From positions 310,001-374,000 of the forward strand of contig NZ_SPPK01000003.1 of assembly GCF_004569505.1 (NCBI RefSeq): DNA of 64,000 nt. Reading direction: 5' to 3'. The position numbers and the translations under genes were made by a program. Below, piece by piece: positions 19,169 through 28,275 of this stretch. Each line of letters starts with the position of its first letter. Within the stretch, counting starts at the first letter, position 1. The DNA is from Dysgonomonas mossii. Lineage in GTDB: Bacteria; Bacteroidota; Bacteroidia; Bacteroidales; Dysgonomonadaceae. Below the pieces are notes generated by a model. The model saw only the letters and a list, made by a program, of their open reading frames with translations. It was not told the DNA's origin and ran no database searches.

Positions 19169-20245
19169 TTATTTCTTTATTGTAAATCGATGTACAGTTT
19201 TGCTCTTGAACGTTTCTCCGGGTCTGAGTATTACACTCGGATACTCCGGTTTGTTGATACTATCCGGAAAATGTTGAGTTTCGAAGCATACCGCTGCACG
19301 CATCGGATAGCGGTGTCCGTGTTTTCCTTCAAAATTTCCTGTCATCCAGTTACCTGTATATATCTGAACACCCGGTTCGGTAGTCGAAATATTCATTTGA
19401 ATTCCTGATTTCGGAGAAAAACATTCTACTGCTAAGGCCAATTCACCCTCTTTTTTATCTAATACCATTGTATGGTCGTAGCCTTTCCCGAAATGTAACT
19501 GTTCGAAGTCGTCCTCAATTCGTTCTCCGATAGTATGAGGAGTAGTGAAGTCGAACGGAGTTCCTTTTACAGGTTCAGCTTTTCCGTAAGGGATAGCAGT
19601 ATCGTCCGTTGGGAGATAGCTAGAGGCATGCATGACCAGAATGTGATCGTTTATAGTAGGGTCTCCTTCGCCCGAAAGATTGAAATATGAATGATTTGTA
19701 AGATTCAAAATTGTTGCCTTGTCTGTTGTGGCCTCGTAGTCTATATCAAACGAATTGTCATCTGTCAATTTATAGATCATTTTCACATTCAGATTACCAG
19801 GAAAACCCTCTTCTCCGTCTTTGGATAGATATGTCAGCTCCAGAGTTTGATGATCCATTTGTTTTGCATCCCATACCACAGCATTAAAACCTTTAAGCCC
19901 ACCATGTAGGTTATTCGGCCCATTGTTTATTGCCAATTCGTATGTAATGCCATCGAGCGTAAATTTTCCTTTGGCAATGCGGTTTCCTGTTCGTCCGCAT
20001 ACAGCCCCAAAATATGGCTCTTCAGAATTGAGATATTCGTTTAGATTATTATGTCCGAGAACGACATCGATGAGTTGTCCGTTTTTATCAGGTACGGATA
20101 AGGAAACTATTTTTGCTCCGTAATTAATGACGGTTGCTTCCAATCCATTCTTGTTGGATAATACGTACATTTCTACATCTTTACCATCTACTTTCCCGGC
20201 GAAGTTTGTTGGACTTAATTTTGATTTGGTTAATTCTGTTTGCAT
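19169..20245 (-). CDS. galM: Aldose 1-epimerase (mutarotase)
   Basis: This 358-aa enzyme interconverts the alpha and beta anomers of galactose and other aldoses. Family landmarks are CGRTGNRIAKGKF near residue 80, NNGPNNLHGG, the catalytic-region motif LTNHSYFNLSG and GKGYDHTMVL, then GNWMTGNFEGKHG. There is no signal peptide, so it is cytoplasmic. A -7 box (20,290-20,297) lies 45 bp upstream. No galactose genes are adjacent. Confidence 0.93.
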   Translation of the reverse strand: MQTELTKSKLSPTNFAGKVDGKDVEMYVLSNKNGLEATVINYGAKIVSLSVPDKNGQLIDVVLGHNNLNEYLNSEEPYFGAVCGRTGNRIAKGKFTLDGITYELAINNGPNNLHGGLKGFNAVVWDAKQMDHQTLELTYLSKDGEEGFPGNLNVKMIYKLTDDNSFDIDYEATTDKATILNLTNHSYFNLSGEGDPTINDHILVMHASSYLPTDDTAIPYGKAEPVKGTPFDFTTPHTIGERIEDDFEQLHFGKGYDHTMVLDKKEGELALAVECFSPKSGIQMNISTTEPGVQIYTGNWMTGNFEGKHGHRYPMRAAVCFETQHFPDSINKPEYPSVILRPGETFKSKTVHRFTIKK

Positions 20246-20289
20246 GATATTTTTTTAAGTTATACGAGCTTTTTTATAAATGATAAACA

Positions 20290-20297
20290 CAAATATA
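20290..20297 (-). promoter_or_regulatory. -7 box (TATATTTG) for galM
   Basis: TATATTTG on the minus strand fits TAnnTTTG about 45 bp before the galM start. Confidence 0.45.
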
Positions 20298-20672
20298 AGG
20301 CTATTTTTAACAAAAAATATTTTTCTTCCCCTGAATGTGAATCTAACCATATCTAAAAAATAAAATTGCTATACCTACATGTCGAACCTGTATAGTCATT
20401 GGCAGGGCGAATCTTGTGATTTTATTATGTTATAGATAACGACTATGAGAGTTGAGAATAGTCTTAGTCTGATGGAAGTGTTTCAAAGTCTTAAATTAAG
20501 CAATAAACCAAAACAAATGGAGTTTTAATAGTGTTTATTCTTTAATTGCAAAGAAGTATTTATTAAAAAAGATAAAAATACTACTATAAGATGTATTTAT
20601 TTTGTTTCTTTGCAGCGAATTTGGGTGTTTTGTACTCATTCACTAAATACTACTTATTTGTCTTTGTACAAT
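20298..20672. other. Divergent intergenic region between galM and ftsX
   Basis: This stretch carries the galM promoter at its left edge and the likely ftsX promoter at about 20,605-20,612 (TTTCTTTG). The remainder is AT-rich, and I see no gene, repeat or stable fold in it. Confidence 0.4.
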
Positions 20673-21566
20673 ATGTCTGATAAGCATCAGTATAAAACGA
20701 TATCACTATTTACTACAGGGGTCATTACTACGATTAGTATAACTCTTGTTCTTTTTCTTTTGGGTTTGACCTTTTTGGTAGGATTTACCGCTAAAGGCAT
20801 AGGTTCGTATCTGAAAGAGAATATGGGCATCTCGATAGAGCTTGCCGGAAATGTAGATGATGCTTCTGTCGCGAAGATACAGAAAAACTTGAATGCAAAT
20901 CCGTATGTTAAGTCTGTCGTGTATATCAGCAAAGATGAGGCGAAAAAACAACTGGTAGAAGATCTTGGTCGTGATCCGGAAGAGGTGTTAGGATATAATC
21001 CTGCTCATGCCTATTTCGATGTGTTTATCAAGTCTGACTATGTAAATCCAGACAGTATAAAAAAAGTAGAAGCAAGTCTTAAGGTTCAAAATCTGAAAGG
21101 AGCTCAGATAGTAAATAATATCGTTTATAATGAAAGCGATATTATAAATGCAAACTCTAAACTCTCTTTAATTGGAACTATATTGGCTATACTGGCTGTG
21201 ATACTTGTGCTCATATCCTTTACACTGATACGAAGTATTATTCAGCTGAATATATATTCAAAGAGATTTTTGATAAATACAATGCGATTGGTGGGTGCAA
21301 CAAACTCTTTTATCAGATGGCCTTTTATGTGGCGTATGGTAATTAGTGGTGTTGTTGCTGCTATCTTGGCGAATTTAGCTATTACGGGAGTAATATATTA
21401 TATTACAAGCATAATTCCTGATATGCTGTCTATTGTGAAAATGTACGAATTGTTGATTGTATATGGGCTTGTCCTTATCTTTGGCATACTTATAGCGGCT
21501 TTTGCCACAGCATTTTCGGTGAATAGGTATTTAAGAATGACTACAAATAAACTTTATCACGTTTAA
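20673..21566 (+). CDS. ftsX: Cell division protein FtsX
   Basis: This 297-aa inner-membrane protein is the permease-like partner of the ATPase FtsE and relays divisome state to cell-wall hydrolases. It has one N-terminal membrane helix (about residues 20-45), an extracytoplasmic domain with VYISKDEAKKQLVEDLG, and three C-terminal helices (about 175-290). The ATG at 20,673 (MSDKHQYKT) is preferred over an upstream TTG at 20,610, because that TTG lies inside the probable -7 box. ftsE is not in the window, as is usual in this phylum. The gene leads the cluster ftsX-DUF3098-uppP-truB-queA-folK. Confidence 0.92.
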   Translation: MSDKHQYKTISLFTTGVITTISITLVLFLLGLTFLVGFTAKGIGSYLKENMGISIELAGNVDDASVAKIQKNLNANPYVKSVVYISKDEAKKQLVEDLGRDPEEVLGYNPAHAYFDVFIKSDYVNPDSIKKVEASLKVQNLKGAQIVNNIVYNESDIINANSKLSLIGTILAILAVILVLISFTLIRSIIQLNIYSKRFLINTMRLVGATNSFIRWPFMWRMVISGVVAAILANLAITGVIYYITSIIPDMLSIVKMYELLIVYGLVLIFGILIAAFATAFSVNRYLRMTTNKLYHV

Positions 21567-21571
21567 AACAT

Positions 21572-21829
21572 ATGGATAAGAAAGATTTTGCTTTTGGCAA
21601 GCTAAATTACATCATTTGTGCTGTGTCGGTTGTAATTATTATAGTTGGGTTTATCCTGATGACAGGGCCATCTTCCAGCATCGAAGGCGGATTTGAACCG
21701 GACATCTTTAGTGCCAAGAGAATCGTTGTGGCTCCAATGGTGTGTCTTGCAGGCTTCTTGCTGATGATTGTCGGAATACTGTATCCTCGTCGTAAGAGTT
21801 TAACTGAAGAGAACAATGAGCACAACTGA
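21572..21829 (+). CDS. DUF3098 small membrane protein
   Basis: This 85-aa protein has two hydrophobic segments (about 15-33 and 50-70) and ends in a short basic and acidic tail (RRKSLTEENNE). The sequence FAFGKLNYIICAVSVVIIIVG and the position between ftsX and uppP fit the DUF3098 family of the Bacteroidetes. Its function is unknown. Given the neighbours, a role near cell-envelope growth is possible but unproven. Confidence 0.85.
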   Translation: MDKKDFAFGKLNYIICAVSVVIIIVGFILMTGPSSSIEGGFEPDIFSAKRIVVAPMVCLAGFLLMIVGILYPRRKSLTEENNEHN

Positions 21830-21854
21830 TTAATTACAAAACTTATAAATAACG

Positions 21855-22724
21855 ATGAGTATTTTTGAGGCAATTATAATTGCTATTGTAGAAGGGCTTA
21901 CCGAGTTTCTTCCAGTATCGTCAACCGGGCATATGATTATTGCTCAAAGTCTTTTAGGAATCGAAAGTAGCGAATTTGTAAAGGCTTTCACTGTTATTAT
22001 ACAATTTGGTGCGATTTTGTCTGTGATTGTTTTATACTGGAACCGCTTTTTTCGCTTTAGAAATGATAAACTAAGAGCGGATTTTAAAAATATATTCAGC
22101 TATTTGTTTTATAAATTAGAGTTCTATTGGAAGTTGCTGATCGGTTTTGTTCCGGCTGCTTTTTTAGGATTGATCTTTAGTGATAAAATAGATGAATTGC
22201 TCGAAAGTGTAACAGTTGTAGCTATCATGTTGGTGCTTGGCGGTATTCTGATGCTGTTTGTAGATAAATGGTTTAATAAGCCGAAAGAAGACTCTCAAGA
22301 AATAACATATAAGAATGCGTTTATAATTGGTTTTTTTCAGTGTATAGCTATGATTCCCGGAGTGTCTCGTTCTATGGCTACCATCGTAGGGGGGATGAGC
22401 CAGGGTTTGAGTAGAAAAAATGCAGCAGAATTTTCCTTCTTCCTTGCAGTGCCTACAATGGCTGCTGCTACCGGATGGAAAGTGTATAAGCTGATAAAAG
22501 CACCGAATGGAGGAGCATTTGATTTTGATTTCAGCATATTACTAGATAATATGACTGTGCTTATAATAGGAAATGTAGTAGCGTTTATCGTAGCGCTGTT
22601 GGCTATTAAATTCTTTATAGGATTTGTAACCAAGTATGGATTTAAACTTTTTGGCTGGTATAGAATTGTAGTTGGAGGAATTATTCTTATCCTTATGCTG
22701 GCAGGACACGAATTAACAGTATAA
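21855..22724 (+). CDS. uppP: Undecaprenyl-diphosphatase (BacA type)
   Basis: This 289-aa inner-membrane enzyme removes one phosphate from undecaprenyl pyrophosphate and so recycles the lipid carrier of peptidoglycan synthesis. The two signature motifs are present: [14 protein letters not shown] near residue 14 and [10 protein letters not shown] near residue 172. About eight hydrophobic segments are seen. The last codon overlaps the truB start (TAATGG), which indicates coupled translation. The enzyme can also give bacitracin tolerance. Confidence 0.96.
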   Translation: MSIFEAIIIAIVEGLTEFLPVSSTGHMIIAQSLLGIESSEFVKAFTVIIQFGAILSVIVLYWNRFFRFRNDKLRADFKNIFSYLFYKLEFYWKLLIGFVPAAFLGLIFSDKIDELLESVTVVAIMLVLGGILMLFVDKWFNKPKEDSQEITYKNAFIIGFFQCIAMIPGVSRSMATIVGGMSQGLSRKNAAEFSFFLAVPTMAAATGWKVYKLIKAPNGGAFDFDFSILLDNMTVLIIGNVVAFIVALLAIKFFIGFVTKYGFKLFGWYRIVVGGIILILMLAGHELTV

Positions 22725-23419
22725 TGGATTTTATATCAGGAGAAGTCTTATATATAAATAAGCCACTAAATTGGACATCATTCACCCTTGTGCGCAAATT
22801 GAGAAACAAATTATGCCGCAAGCTGGGTATTAAGAAATTAAAAGTCGGTCATGCCGGCACTCTAGACCCATTGGCTACGGGTGTTATGATTGTTTGTACA
22901 GGGAAAAAGACAAAGTTGATAGAATCGTTTCAATATCAGACTAAAGAATATATTGCAACGGTAAAGATTGGAGAAACAACTCCTTCATTTGATTTGGAAA
23001 CAGCAGTAGATGGAGTCTTCCCCGTAGAACATATAACGCAGGAGCTGGTAGAGGTTAAACTTAAAGATTTTATTGGAGAAATAGAGCAAGTGCCGCCAAC
23101 ATATTCTGCCTGTAAGGTGGATGGAAAAAGGGCATACGAGTTTGCGAGAGAAGGACAGGACGTAGAGTTGAAACCAAAGTTGTTGGTTATAGACGAAATC
23201 GAGCTTCTCGACTATTCCTTTCCCGAAATAAGAGTTAGAGTGGTATGTAGTAAGGGTACATACATCAGAGCTTTGGCTCGAGATATTGGAGTTGCGTTAG
23301 GCTCAGGTGCACATCTTACCGCACTGGAGCGAACACGAATAGGAGAGGTTACTCTTGATCAGTGTATTGAGGGAAGCCAGATAGAAGAATTTGTGGACGC
23401 ACTAATTATTGATAAATAA
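22724..23419 (+). CDS. truB: tRNA pseudouridine(55) synthase
   Basis: This 231-aa enzyme converts U55 of tRNA to pseudouridine. The catalytic Asp is in GHAGTLDPLATGVMI (residues about 41-55). Other conserved blocks are YIATVKIGETTPSFD, VPPTYSACKVDGKRAYE and CSKGTYIRALARDIG. The C-terminal PUA extension of longer homologues is missing, which is usual in this group. It overlaps uppP by one base and is followed by queA after 19 bp. Confidence 0.96.
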   Translation: MDFISGEVLYINKPLNWTSFTLVRKLRNKLCRKLGIKKLKVGHAGTLDPLATGVMIVCTGKKTKLIESFQYQTKEYIATVKIGETTPSFDLETAVDGVFPVEHITQELVEVKLKDFIGEIEQVPPTYSACKVDGKRAYEFAREGQDVELKPKLLVIDEIELLDYSFPEIRVRVVCSKGTYIRALARDIGVALGSGAHLTALERTRIGEVTLDQCIEGSQIEEFVDALIIDK

Positions 23420-23438
23420 TAAATTTAGATAAAGAAAC

Positions 23439-24488
23439 ATGAAACTTTCTCAATTCAGATTTGATCTTCCAGAGGAATTGATCGCCACTCATCCGTCAAA
23501 GAACAGGGATGAGTCACGCTTGTTGGTTGTCAACCGTAAAACCGGGGGTATTGAACACAAAAGTTTTAAGGATATTATTGACTATTTCGACGATAAAGAT
23601 GTTTTTGTTTTCAACGATACGAAAGTCTTTCCTGCGCGTTTATATGGAAATAAGGAAAAGACCGGAGCTACAATAGAGGTATTCTTGCTGCGTGAGTTAA
23701 ACGAGGAATTCCATTTGTGGGATGTACTTGTTGATCCTGCTCGTAAAATACGTATAGGAAATAAATTGTATTTTGGTGACGATGATTCAATGGTTGCCGA
23801 AGTTATAGATAATACAACTTCGCGTGGACGTACGCTTCGTTTTTTGTATGATGGTCCATCCGAAGAGTTCAGAAAAGCACTTTATGCTCTTGGTGAAACT
23901 CCAATCCCTAAATACCTGAACAGAGGTGAAGAACCCGAAGATAAGGATCGCTATCAGACTATATTCGCTAAAAACGAAGGTGCTGTCGTAGCTCCTGCTG
24001 CCGGACTTCACTTTAGCCGTGAGTTAATGAAACGCTTAGAAATTAAAGGTGTTCATTTTGCATATATAACTTTGCACTCGGGCTTGGGTAATTATAGAGA
24101 TATTGACGTAGAAGATCTTACAAAGCATAAAATGGACTCGGAGCAATTGCTTATTACTCAGGAAGCGACAGATATCGTCAACAAAGCAAAAGATGAAGGT
24201 CGTAGAGTATGTGCCGTTGGGACTTCGGTGATGAGAGCTGTAGAAACAATAGTGAGTACAGATGGTTACCTGAAAACAAATGAAGGGTGGACAAATAAGT
24301 TTATTTTTCCTCCGTATGATTTTGGTATAGCCGACTCTATGGTTACTAATTTTCATTTGCCTCAGTCTACATTATTGATGATGACTGCTGCATTTGGCGG
24401 GTATGACCGTATAATGGATATATATGAAATCGCTGTAAAGGAGAAATATAAATTCGGAACTTACGGAGACGCAATGCTTATCATTTGA
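23439..24488 (+). CDS. queA: S-adenosylmethionine:tRNA ribosyltransferase-isomerase
   Basis: This 349-aa enzyme moves the ribosyl group of SAM onto the preQ1 base in tRNA during queuosine synthesis. Typical blocks are [67 protein letters not shown] and [17 protein letters not shown]. Length is normal. Its TGA overlaps the folK start (TGATG). Confidence 0.96.
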   Translation: MKLSQFRFDLPEELIATHPSKNRDESRLLVVNRKTGGIEHKSFKDIIDYFDDKDVFVFNDTKVFPARLYGNKEKTGATIEVFLLRELNEEFHLWDVLVDPARKIRIGNKLYFGDDDSMVAEVIDNTTSRGRTLRFLYDGPSEEFRKALYALGETPIPKYLNRGEEPEDKDRYQTIFAKNEGAVVAPAAGLHFSRELMKRLEIKGVHFAYITLHSGLGNYRDIDVEDLTKHKMDSEQLLITQEATDIVNKAKDEGRRVCAVGTSVMRAVETIVSTDGYLKTNEGWTNKFIFPPYDFGIADSMVTNFHLPQSTLLMMTAAFGGYDRIMDIYEIAVKEKYKFGTYGDAMLII

Positions 24489-24991
24489 TGATACTCGAAA
24501 AAGAAAAAAAGCATAATGTTTATCTCGGACTTGGCTCCAACTTGGGAGACCGAGGAGAAAACCTGGATAATGCAATAGATTATATAGAAGAGCGGATTGG
24601 CGATGTGATCGCCACTTCCGCTTTTTATATTACCGAGCCTGTCGGCTTTGAGTCTGCTAATCAGTTCTTGAATGCTGCATGTAGAGTGGAGACTAAACTT
24701 ACTCCTATTGAAGTATTGCAGGCTACTCAATGGATCGAAAAAGAGATGGGGAGGGATGTTAAGTCTCAGGGTGAAAGATACACCGATCGGATTATAGATA
24801 TTGATGTCTTGTTATACGAAGATGTAATTCTGGATTCTGCAGATTTGAAATTACCGCACCCTCATATTCACGAAAGGTCTTTTGTTTTATTTCCTTTAGC
24901 TGAGATTGCAGGAGAATACATGCATCCGATTCTTCATAAGACAATCAATCAATTAAAGGATGCCATAGTGCCACCGATTTCCATAGCGTAA
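24488..24991 (+). CDS. folK: 2-amino-4-hydroxy-6-hydroxymethyldihydropteridine diphosphokinase
   Basis: This 167-aa cytoplasmic enzyme pyrophosphorylates hydroxymethyl-dihydropterin in folate synthesis. It begins NVYLGLGSNLGDR, has RYTDRIIDIDVLLY in the middle and LPHPHIHERSFVLFPLAEIA near the end, all family hallmarks. The start is the ATG at 24,488, which shares a base with the queA stop; a TTG three bases earlier is less likely. An intrinsic terminator follows at 25,024. Confidence 0.95.
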   Translation: MILEKEKKHNVYLGLGSNLGDRGENLDNAIDYIEERIGDVIATSAFYITEPVGFESANQFLNAACRVETKLTPIEVLQATQWIEKEMGRDVKSQGERYTDRIIDIDVLLYEDVILDSADLKLPHPHIHERSFVLFPLAEIAGEYMHPILHKTINQLKDAIVPPISIA

Positions 24992-25023
24992 TAAGGGATA
25001 GTATTATTGTATTGAAAATATAT

Positions 25024-25063
25024 AAATCAGCAGTTTACGATAAAACTGCTGATTTTCTTTTTT
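25024..25063 (+). terminator. Terminator after folK
   Basis: A perfect 13-bp stem (AAATCAGCAGTTT with AAACTGCTGATTT) is followed by a T-rich run on the plus strand. It ends the ftsX-folK operon, and the A/T-rich left side may also serve the convergent gene at 25,115. Confidence 0.85.
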
Positions 25064-25114
25064 TATGATTTTCTTATAAATTATGACTGAAATCAAAACT
25101 CACCTGATGTCTGC

Positions 25115-26569
25115 CTATTGCTCATTTGCTGAATGAGAGAAAAATGCAGGAAAGGTAACCGTACTCTCATTATGGTATCTGTCTGAAGCTGTTACGGTAT
25201 AATAATACCCAAAATCGCCCTCTTTGATTGTAAAAGCATAGCTATTTGTTCGTAGACCTGTTGATAATATATTGCCTGCATTGTTGGTGTCTACGGGTTC
25301 TTTATCTGATACATACACGGTATATGTGTAATCTCCATCTGCTGTTGGCGGATTCCATTTAATGTTTAGCTTGTTGTCTTTGTCTTTAAAGACTTGCAAA
25401 TCAGTTGGGGAATTCGGCGCAATATTGTTTAGCCATGTCAATGGCGGTAGCTTCGCCGGAGTAGGGTAGTAGGTGTGTATAGAGTCTAAAACCCCTTTCA
25501 GATTGCTGAGAACATTCGCTGTTCTGAAATATGCTGCTCCCGGAATCTTTTTATCCCGAATGTATTGCATCTGGTTCGTAATATCTTGTAGCGGCCACTT
25601 TAATTCATCCATCTGATAAACACCCAATCCCGGAGCAATAAGCCTTCCGTTACTATTTGCAATCCAGTCGTTAAGGAACGGATAGAAATAATGATCACGG
25701 TAATACATCATTGGGAAAAGTAGGTCGTGTTTTCCATTTTTCAGCCAATGTCCTGCATCCTGAAATACTGTTTCATAAGCTGTCCAGCCATCATTGGGTG
25801 AAACCTCCGGTAGAACTTTGTATCTTCCTAAAGGAGAGCTACTCACTTGTACCCATTTTTTTAGAGCCTTTACCGTATCGTATGCTTCACTGATCAGCTT
25901 GTTGATATTTTCCCTACGCCAATCGTATAGATTCATCCCGTTTCCATATTTTCGGTAGGTATCGTCATCGGGAAATTTGCGGGAGTTGCTTGGATAGCGT
26001 ATATAATCGAAATGAATACCATCTACATCATAATTCTGAACGATTTCCTTCACTATAGACACTATCAAGTTGCGTGTTTCGGGCATTCCGGGGTCGAGAT
26101 ACCATCTTTCTCCTATAGCCTTGTAATATGCAGGTTTGTTTTGTACTACTGTGGCTTTTCTTCGCCTGCCTTTGCCTGTATATCGCACTGTGGCTTTATC
26201 CATAGGATAGGCTATAACCCATGCATGACATTCCATCCCTCTTTTGTGGCATTCTTCTACAGCGAAGGCCAACGGGTCGAAATTGTCTTCATGATTGAAA
26301 TATGAGCTGAGAGGTTCTATCTTGGAGCGATAAAAAACATATCCTTGTGCCCTTGCCTGAAAGAGGACTGTGTTGAAATTTGCTTCCTGTAATTTATCCA
26401 GAATCTTTTTTAATTGGTCTTTCTGAGCCTTGACGCTGGTATGCTGGGCAGGCCAGTCGAGACCCCAGTTTGTTGTTAGCCAAACGGCACGTATTTCGGT
26501 AGCAGGAGCTTGAGAAAATATATATATAGGAAGTAATAATAATAGAACTAGGATATGGAACGGTTTCAT
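25115..26569 (-). CDS. GHL10/DUF187 family secreted protein with fibronectin-like C-terminus
   Basis: This 484-aa exported protein has a signal peptide (ILVLLLLLPIYIFSQ) and then a TIM-barrel-like domain of the DUF187 or glycosyl-hydrolase-like 10 family. That domain starts EIRAVWLTTNWGLDWP, with GIHFDYIRYP near residue 190. A fibronectin type III-like segment occupies the last 90 residues (PTDLQVFKDKDNKLNIKWNPP). Related proteins are thought to act on cell-wall or lipid-linked glycans, and some E. coli homologues (YddW/DigH) cleave denuded peptidoglycan glycans. It is 2 bp from the TldD/PmbA-like gene and so is in the same transcript. Confidence 0.85.
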   Translation of the reverse strand: MKPFHILVLLLLLPIYIFSQAPATEIRAVWLTTNWGLDWPAQHTSVKAQKDQLKKILDKLQEANFNTVLFQARAQGYVFYRSKIEPLSSYFNHEDNFDPLAFAVEECHKRGMECHAWVIAYPMDKATVRYTGKGRRRKATVVQNKPAYYKAIGERWYLDPGMPETRNLIVSIVKEIVQNYDVDGIHFDYIRYPSNSRKFPDDDTYRKYGNGMNLYDWRRENINKLISEAYDTVKALKKWVQVSSSPLGRYKVLPEVSPNDGWTAYETVFQDAGHWLKNGKHDLLFPMMYYRDHYFYPFLNDWIANSNGRLIAPGLGVYQMDELKWPLQDITNQMQYIRDKKIPGAAYFRTANVLSNLKGVLDSIHTYYPTPAKLPPLTWLNNIAPNSPTDLQVFKDKDNKLNIKWNPPTADGDYTYTVYVSDKEPVDTNNAGNILSTGLRTNSYAFTIKEGDFGYYYTVTASDRYHNESTVTFPAFFSHSANEQ

Positions 26570-26571
26570 AT

Positions 26572-27891
26572 TTATAATCCGCTAAAGTTTACATTGTTGA
26601 ATAAAAGCGATGGAATGCGCCAAGAGGAAGTCTCACGGGGATCGTTTCCTGCTTCTGTAAGACTATCCCAAAGAGACAGCATATTTCCGGTTATGTTCAT
26701 TTCTCCCAATGGAGTTGAAGTTTTTCCGTTTTCGATCAAGAAGCCCTCTATGCCAAACGAAAAATCTCCGGTAGTAGGATTGCTGTTACCGCCGTTGAAG
26801 TTGGTGACCCATATCCCTTTCTGTACAGATGCTAAAATGGCATCAAAGTTTCTTTCTCCCAAAGACATTTGAAGAATAGAAGGGGAAGATATGGTAGGGA
26901 CTACTCCCATTTTCAGAGAATTGTATGTGTCTATGAAATAATTTTGCAGAATACCTTTCTCTATAATCGTTCTATCCTTTGTCTCTACGCCTTCGCCATC
27001 AAACCATCGCGCTCCAAAGGAACGTTTTAGATGTGGTGTATCGTAAAGGGTAAAGATGCCAGCCGTTATCTTTTCTCCCATTTGGTTTAATAGGAAAGAA
27101 TTTTTCTGTTGAAGTGCTGTTCCGTACATTGCACTGATAAGCGGAGATAATATGCGCGACGAAGTGGTATTGTCTAACAGCATGTCATACTTGCCCGATT
27201 TTATCTTCTGTTGTCCGATCTTGCGTAATGCTCTGTTGAATGCAATTTTTGCTATCCCACTTTTTTTCAGATCTTCCCAATATACAGCACTGTCGTACCA
27301 GAAGGATTCGGCACGAGCGTCACCATCCGTTTTCAGTGATACTTCTACCATCAGGTTAAACGCAGAGTCTAGACATTCGGCTTCAAATCCATTGCTGGCA
27401 ATCATATATTCTGCTCCTACGCCATCATCGTATGCCGAGGTGACAGAGATTATACGGCTGTCGCTGCCATGTATTTCGTCTACAGACTGCTTTATAAGAT
27501 TTAACTTCTCATTTGTTGGAATGGATTCAAAACTTTCGTCACAGAGGTCTAACTCGGTTTCGTCTCCTCTGAAATATCTTTGCGTGTCAGGCAGTTGGCG
27601 AAAAGGATCTTCCGATAAATATTTAGTAGACGTGATACCTTCTTTTATAAAAGACTCTAATCCTGCTTTTTCTATTCGATTGGTGGAAAATGAGCCGTAT
27701 CTGCCATCTATAAATAATTCTATATAGAGTTTGTTTTCACTGCTTTGGTGAAGTTTATCTAATTGAGTGTTTCTGTATTCGAAAGAGTTGTTGTTTGCCG
27801 TGATTACTGAAACCCGAGTTCCTTGGCATCCATTAGCCAGAGCCAGTTCCATAGACCATTGGGCAATATCTTTGTGTTGCTTACTTATCAT
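26572..27891 (-). CDS. TldD/PmbA family metallopeptidase-like protein
   Basis: This 439-aa protein belongs to the TldD/PmbA family, which forms a heterodimeric zinc protease that trims unfolded peptides and matures some peptide natural products. Here the part is PmbA-like. It starts MISKQHKDIAQWSMELALANG and contains FGARWFDGEGVETKDRTIIEKG, LQNYFIDTYNSLKMG and the NGGNSNPTTGDFSFGIEG ending. TldD carries the HExxxH metal site and I see none here, as expected for the PmbA partner. The ATG at 27,891 is preferred, since the -7 box at 27,910-27,918 lies between it and an upstream in-frame ATG (27,921). Confidence 0.85.
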   Translation of the reverse strand: MISKQHKDIAQWSMELALANGCQGTRVSVITANNNSFEYRNTQLDKLHQSSENKLYIELFIDGRYGSFSTNRIEKAGLESFIKEGITSTKYLSEDPFRQLPDTQRYFRGDETELDLCDESFESIPTNEKLNLIKQSVDEIHGSDSRIISVTSAYDDGVGAEYMIASNGFEAECLDSAFNLMVEVSLKTDGDARAESFWYDSAVYWEDLKKSGIAKIAFNRALRKIGQQKIKSGKYDMLLDNTTSSRILSPLISAMYGTALQQKNSFLLNQMGEKITAGIFTLYDTPHLKRSFGARWFDGEGVETKDRTIIEKGILQNYFIDTYNSLKMGVVPTISSPSILQMSLGERNFDAILASVQKGIWVTNFNGGNSNPTTGDFSFGIEGFLIENGKTSTPLGEMNITGNMLSLWDSLTEAGNDPRETSSWRIPSLLFNNVNFSGL

Positions 27892-27909
27892 ATCTTTGTT
27901 GTTGTGGAT

Positions 27910-27918
27910 GCAAAAATA
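27910..27918 (-). promoter_or_regulatory. -7 box (TATTTTTGC) for the TldD/PmbA-like gene
   Basis: TATTTTTGC on the minus strand matches TAnnTTTG. The transcript would start near 27,903, only a few bases before the ATG at 27,891, and this fixes the start codon choice. Confidence 0.5.
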
Positions 27919-27951
27919 CACAGATTTAGTGTAAAAAAGAGAAAAAGTTAG

Positions 27952-28006
27952 AATAGAAACTTTCTAGCTGTACGAATTAACGTTCTCTAACTAAGCTGTT
28001 GTGATT
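27952..28006 (+). repeat. 55-bp direct repeat, copy A
   Basis: This copy is identical to 40,547-40,601 at 50 of 55 positions. Four of the five differences fall in a 5-bp variable stretch at 27,966-27,970. The element starts AATAGAAACTTTCT (with the palindrome AGAAA-C-TTTCT), continues TACGAATTAACGTTCTCT, and ends GTTGTGATT. Those last nine bases equal the first nine of the CRISPR repeat found 200-450 bp away. Conservation between the two copies stops right after these nine bases. It may be a CRISPR leader remnant or a recombination site. Confidence 0.75.
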
Positions 28007-28167
28007 CAAAGTCTGGACAATGTTTCTGGGGAAAAGATTCTGATTTAATTTCTTAAAGCTTAGTCAAGTTGCTGAGGAGTGTTATAGTATGTCCTTATAA
28101 ATGGAGATTGAGGGGTATTTATTATAGCATATCAAACGCACAACAATCGATTTTTCATATATAATAG

Positions 28168-28275
28168 AAAAAGCGACACCGAAGTGCCGCTCTTGATGTT
28201 TTCACAACGGAATAATCCTTATTGTGATTTGAAAGCAAATCACAACTGTTATGCAGAAGCTAAAACTAAGTTGAT
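28168..28275 (-). ncRNA. Natural crRNA-tracrRNA fusion (single-guide-like RNA) at the end of a mini CRISPR array
   Basis: Read on the minus strand, spacer 28,275-28,247 runs into GTTGTGATTTG (28,246-28,236), a CTTT loop, and CAAATCACAAT (28,231-28,221). The two arms pair over 11 bp. The first arm is the normal 5' end of the local CRISPR repeat, and the second is a tracrRNA anti-repeat. Next come AAGGATTATTCCG, which folds as a GGA/TCC nexus like AAGGCTAGTCCG of S. pyogenes tracrRNA, and GTTGTGAAAAC. The end is a terminator hairpin AGCGGCAC-TTCG-GTGTCGCT followed by five T (28,172-28,168). The whole is laid out like an engineered single-guide RNA. Identification as tracrRNA-derived is secure by pattern. 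That it is expressed or used by a Cas9 is inference, as no cas gene is in the window. Confidence 0.82.

Noticed and set aside
27152..27727. 191-aa open frame on the plus strand
   Set aside because: It is antisense to the TldD/PmbA-like gene, which has clear family motifs; no homology signal is visible in the plus-strand frame.
27891..27921. Longer start of the TldD/PmbA-like gene at 27,921
   Set aside because: A -7 promoter box (27,910-27,918) lies downstream of that ATG, so the message would begin after it.
28221..28246. The palindrome TTGTGATTTG-loop-CAAATCACAA read alone as a transcription terminator or operator
   Set aside because: Its arm equals the CRISPR repeat start, it follows a 29-bp spacer, and it is joined to a tracrRNA nexus and terminator, which explains it better.
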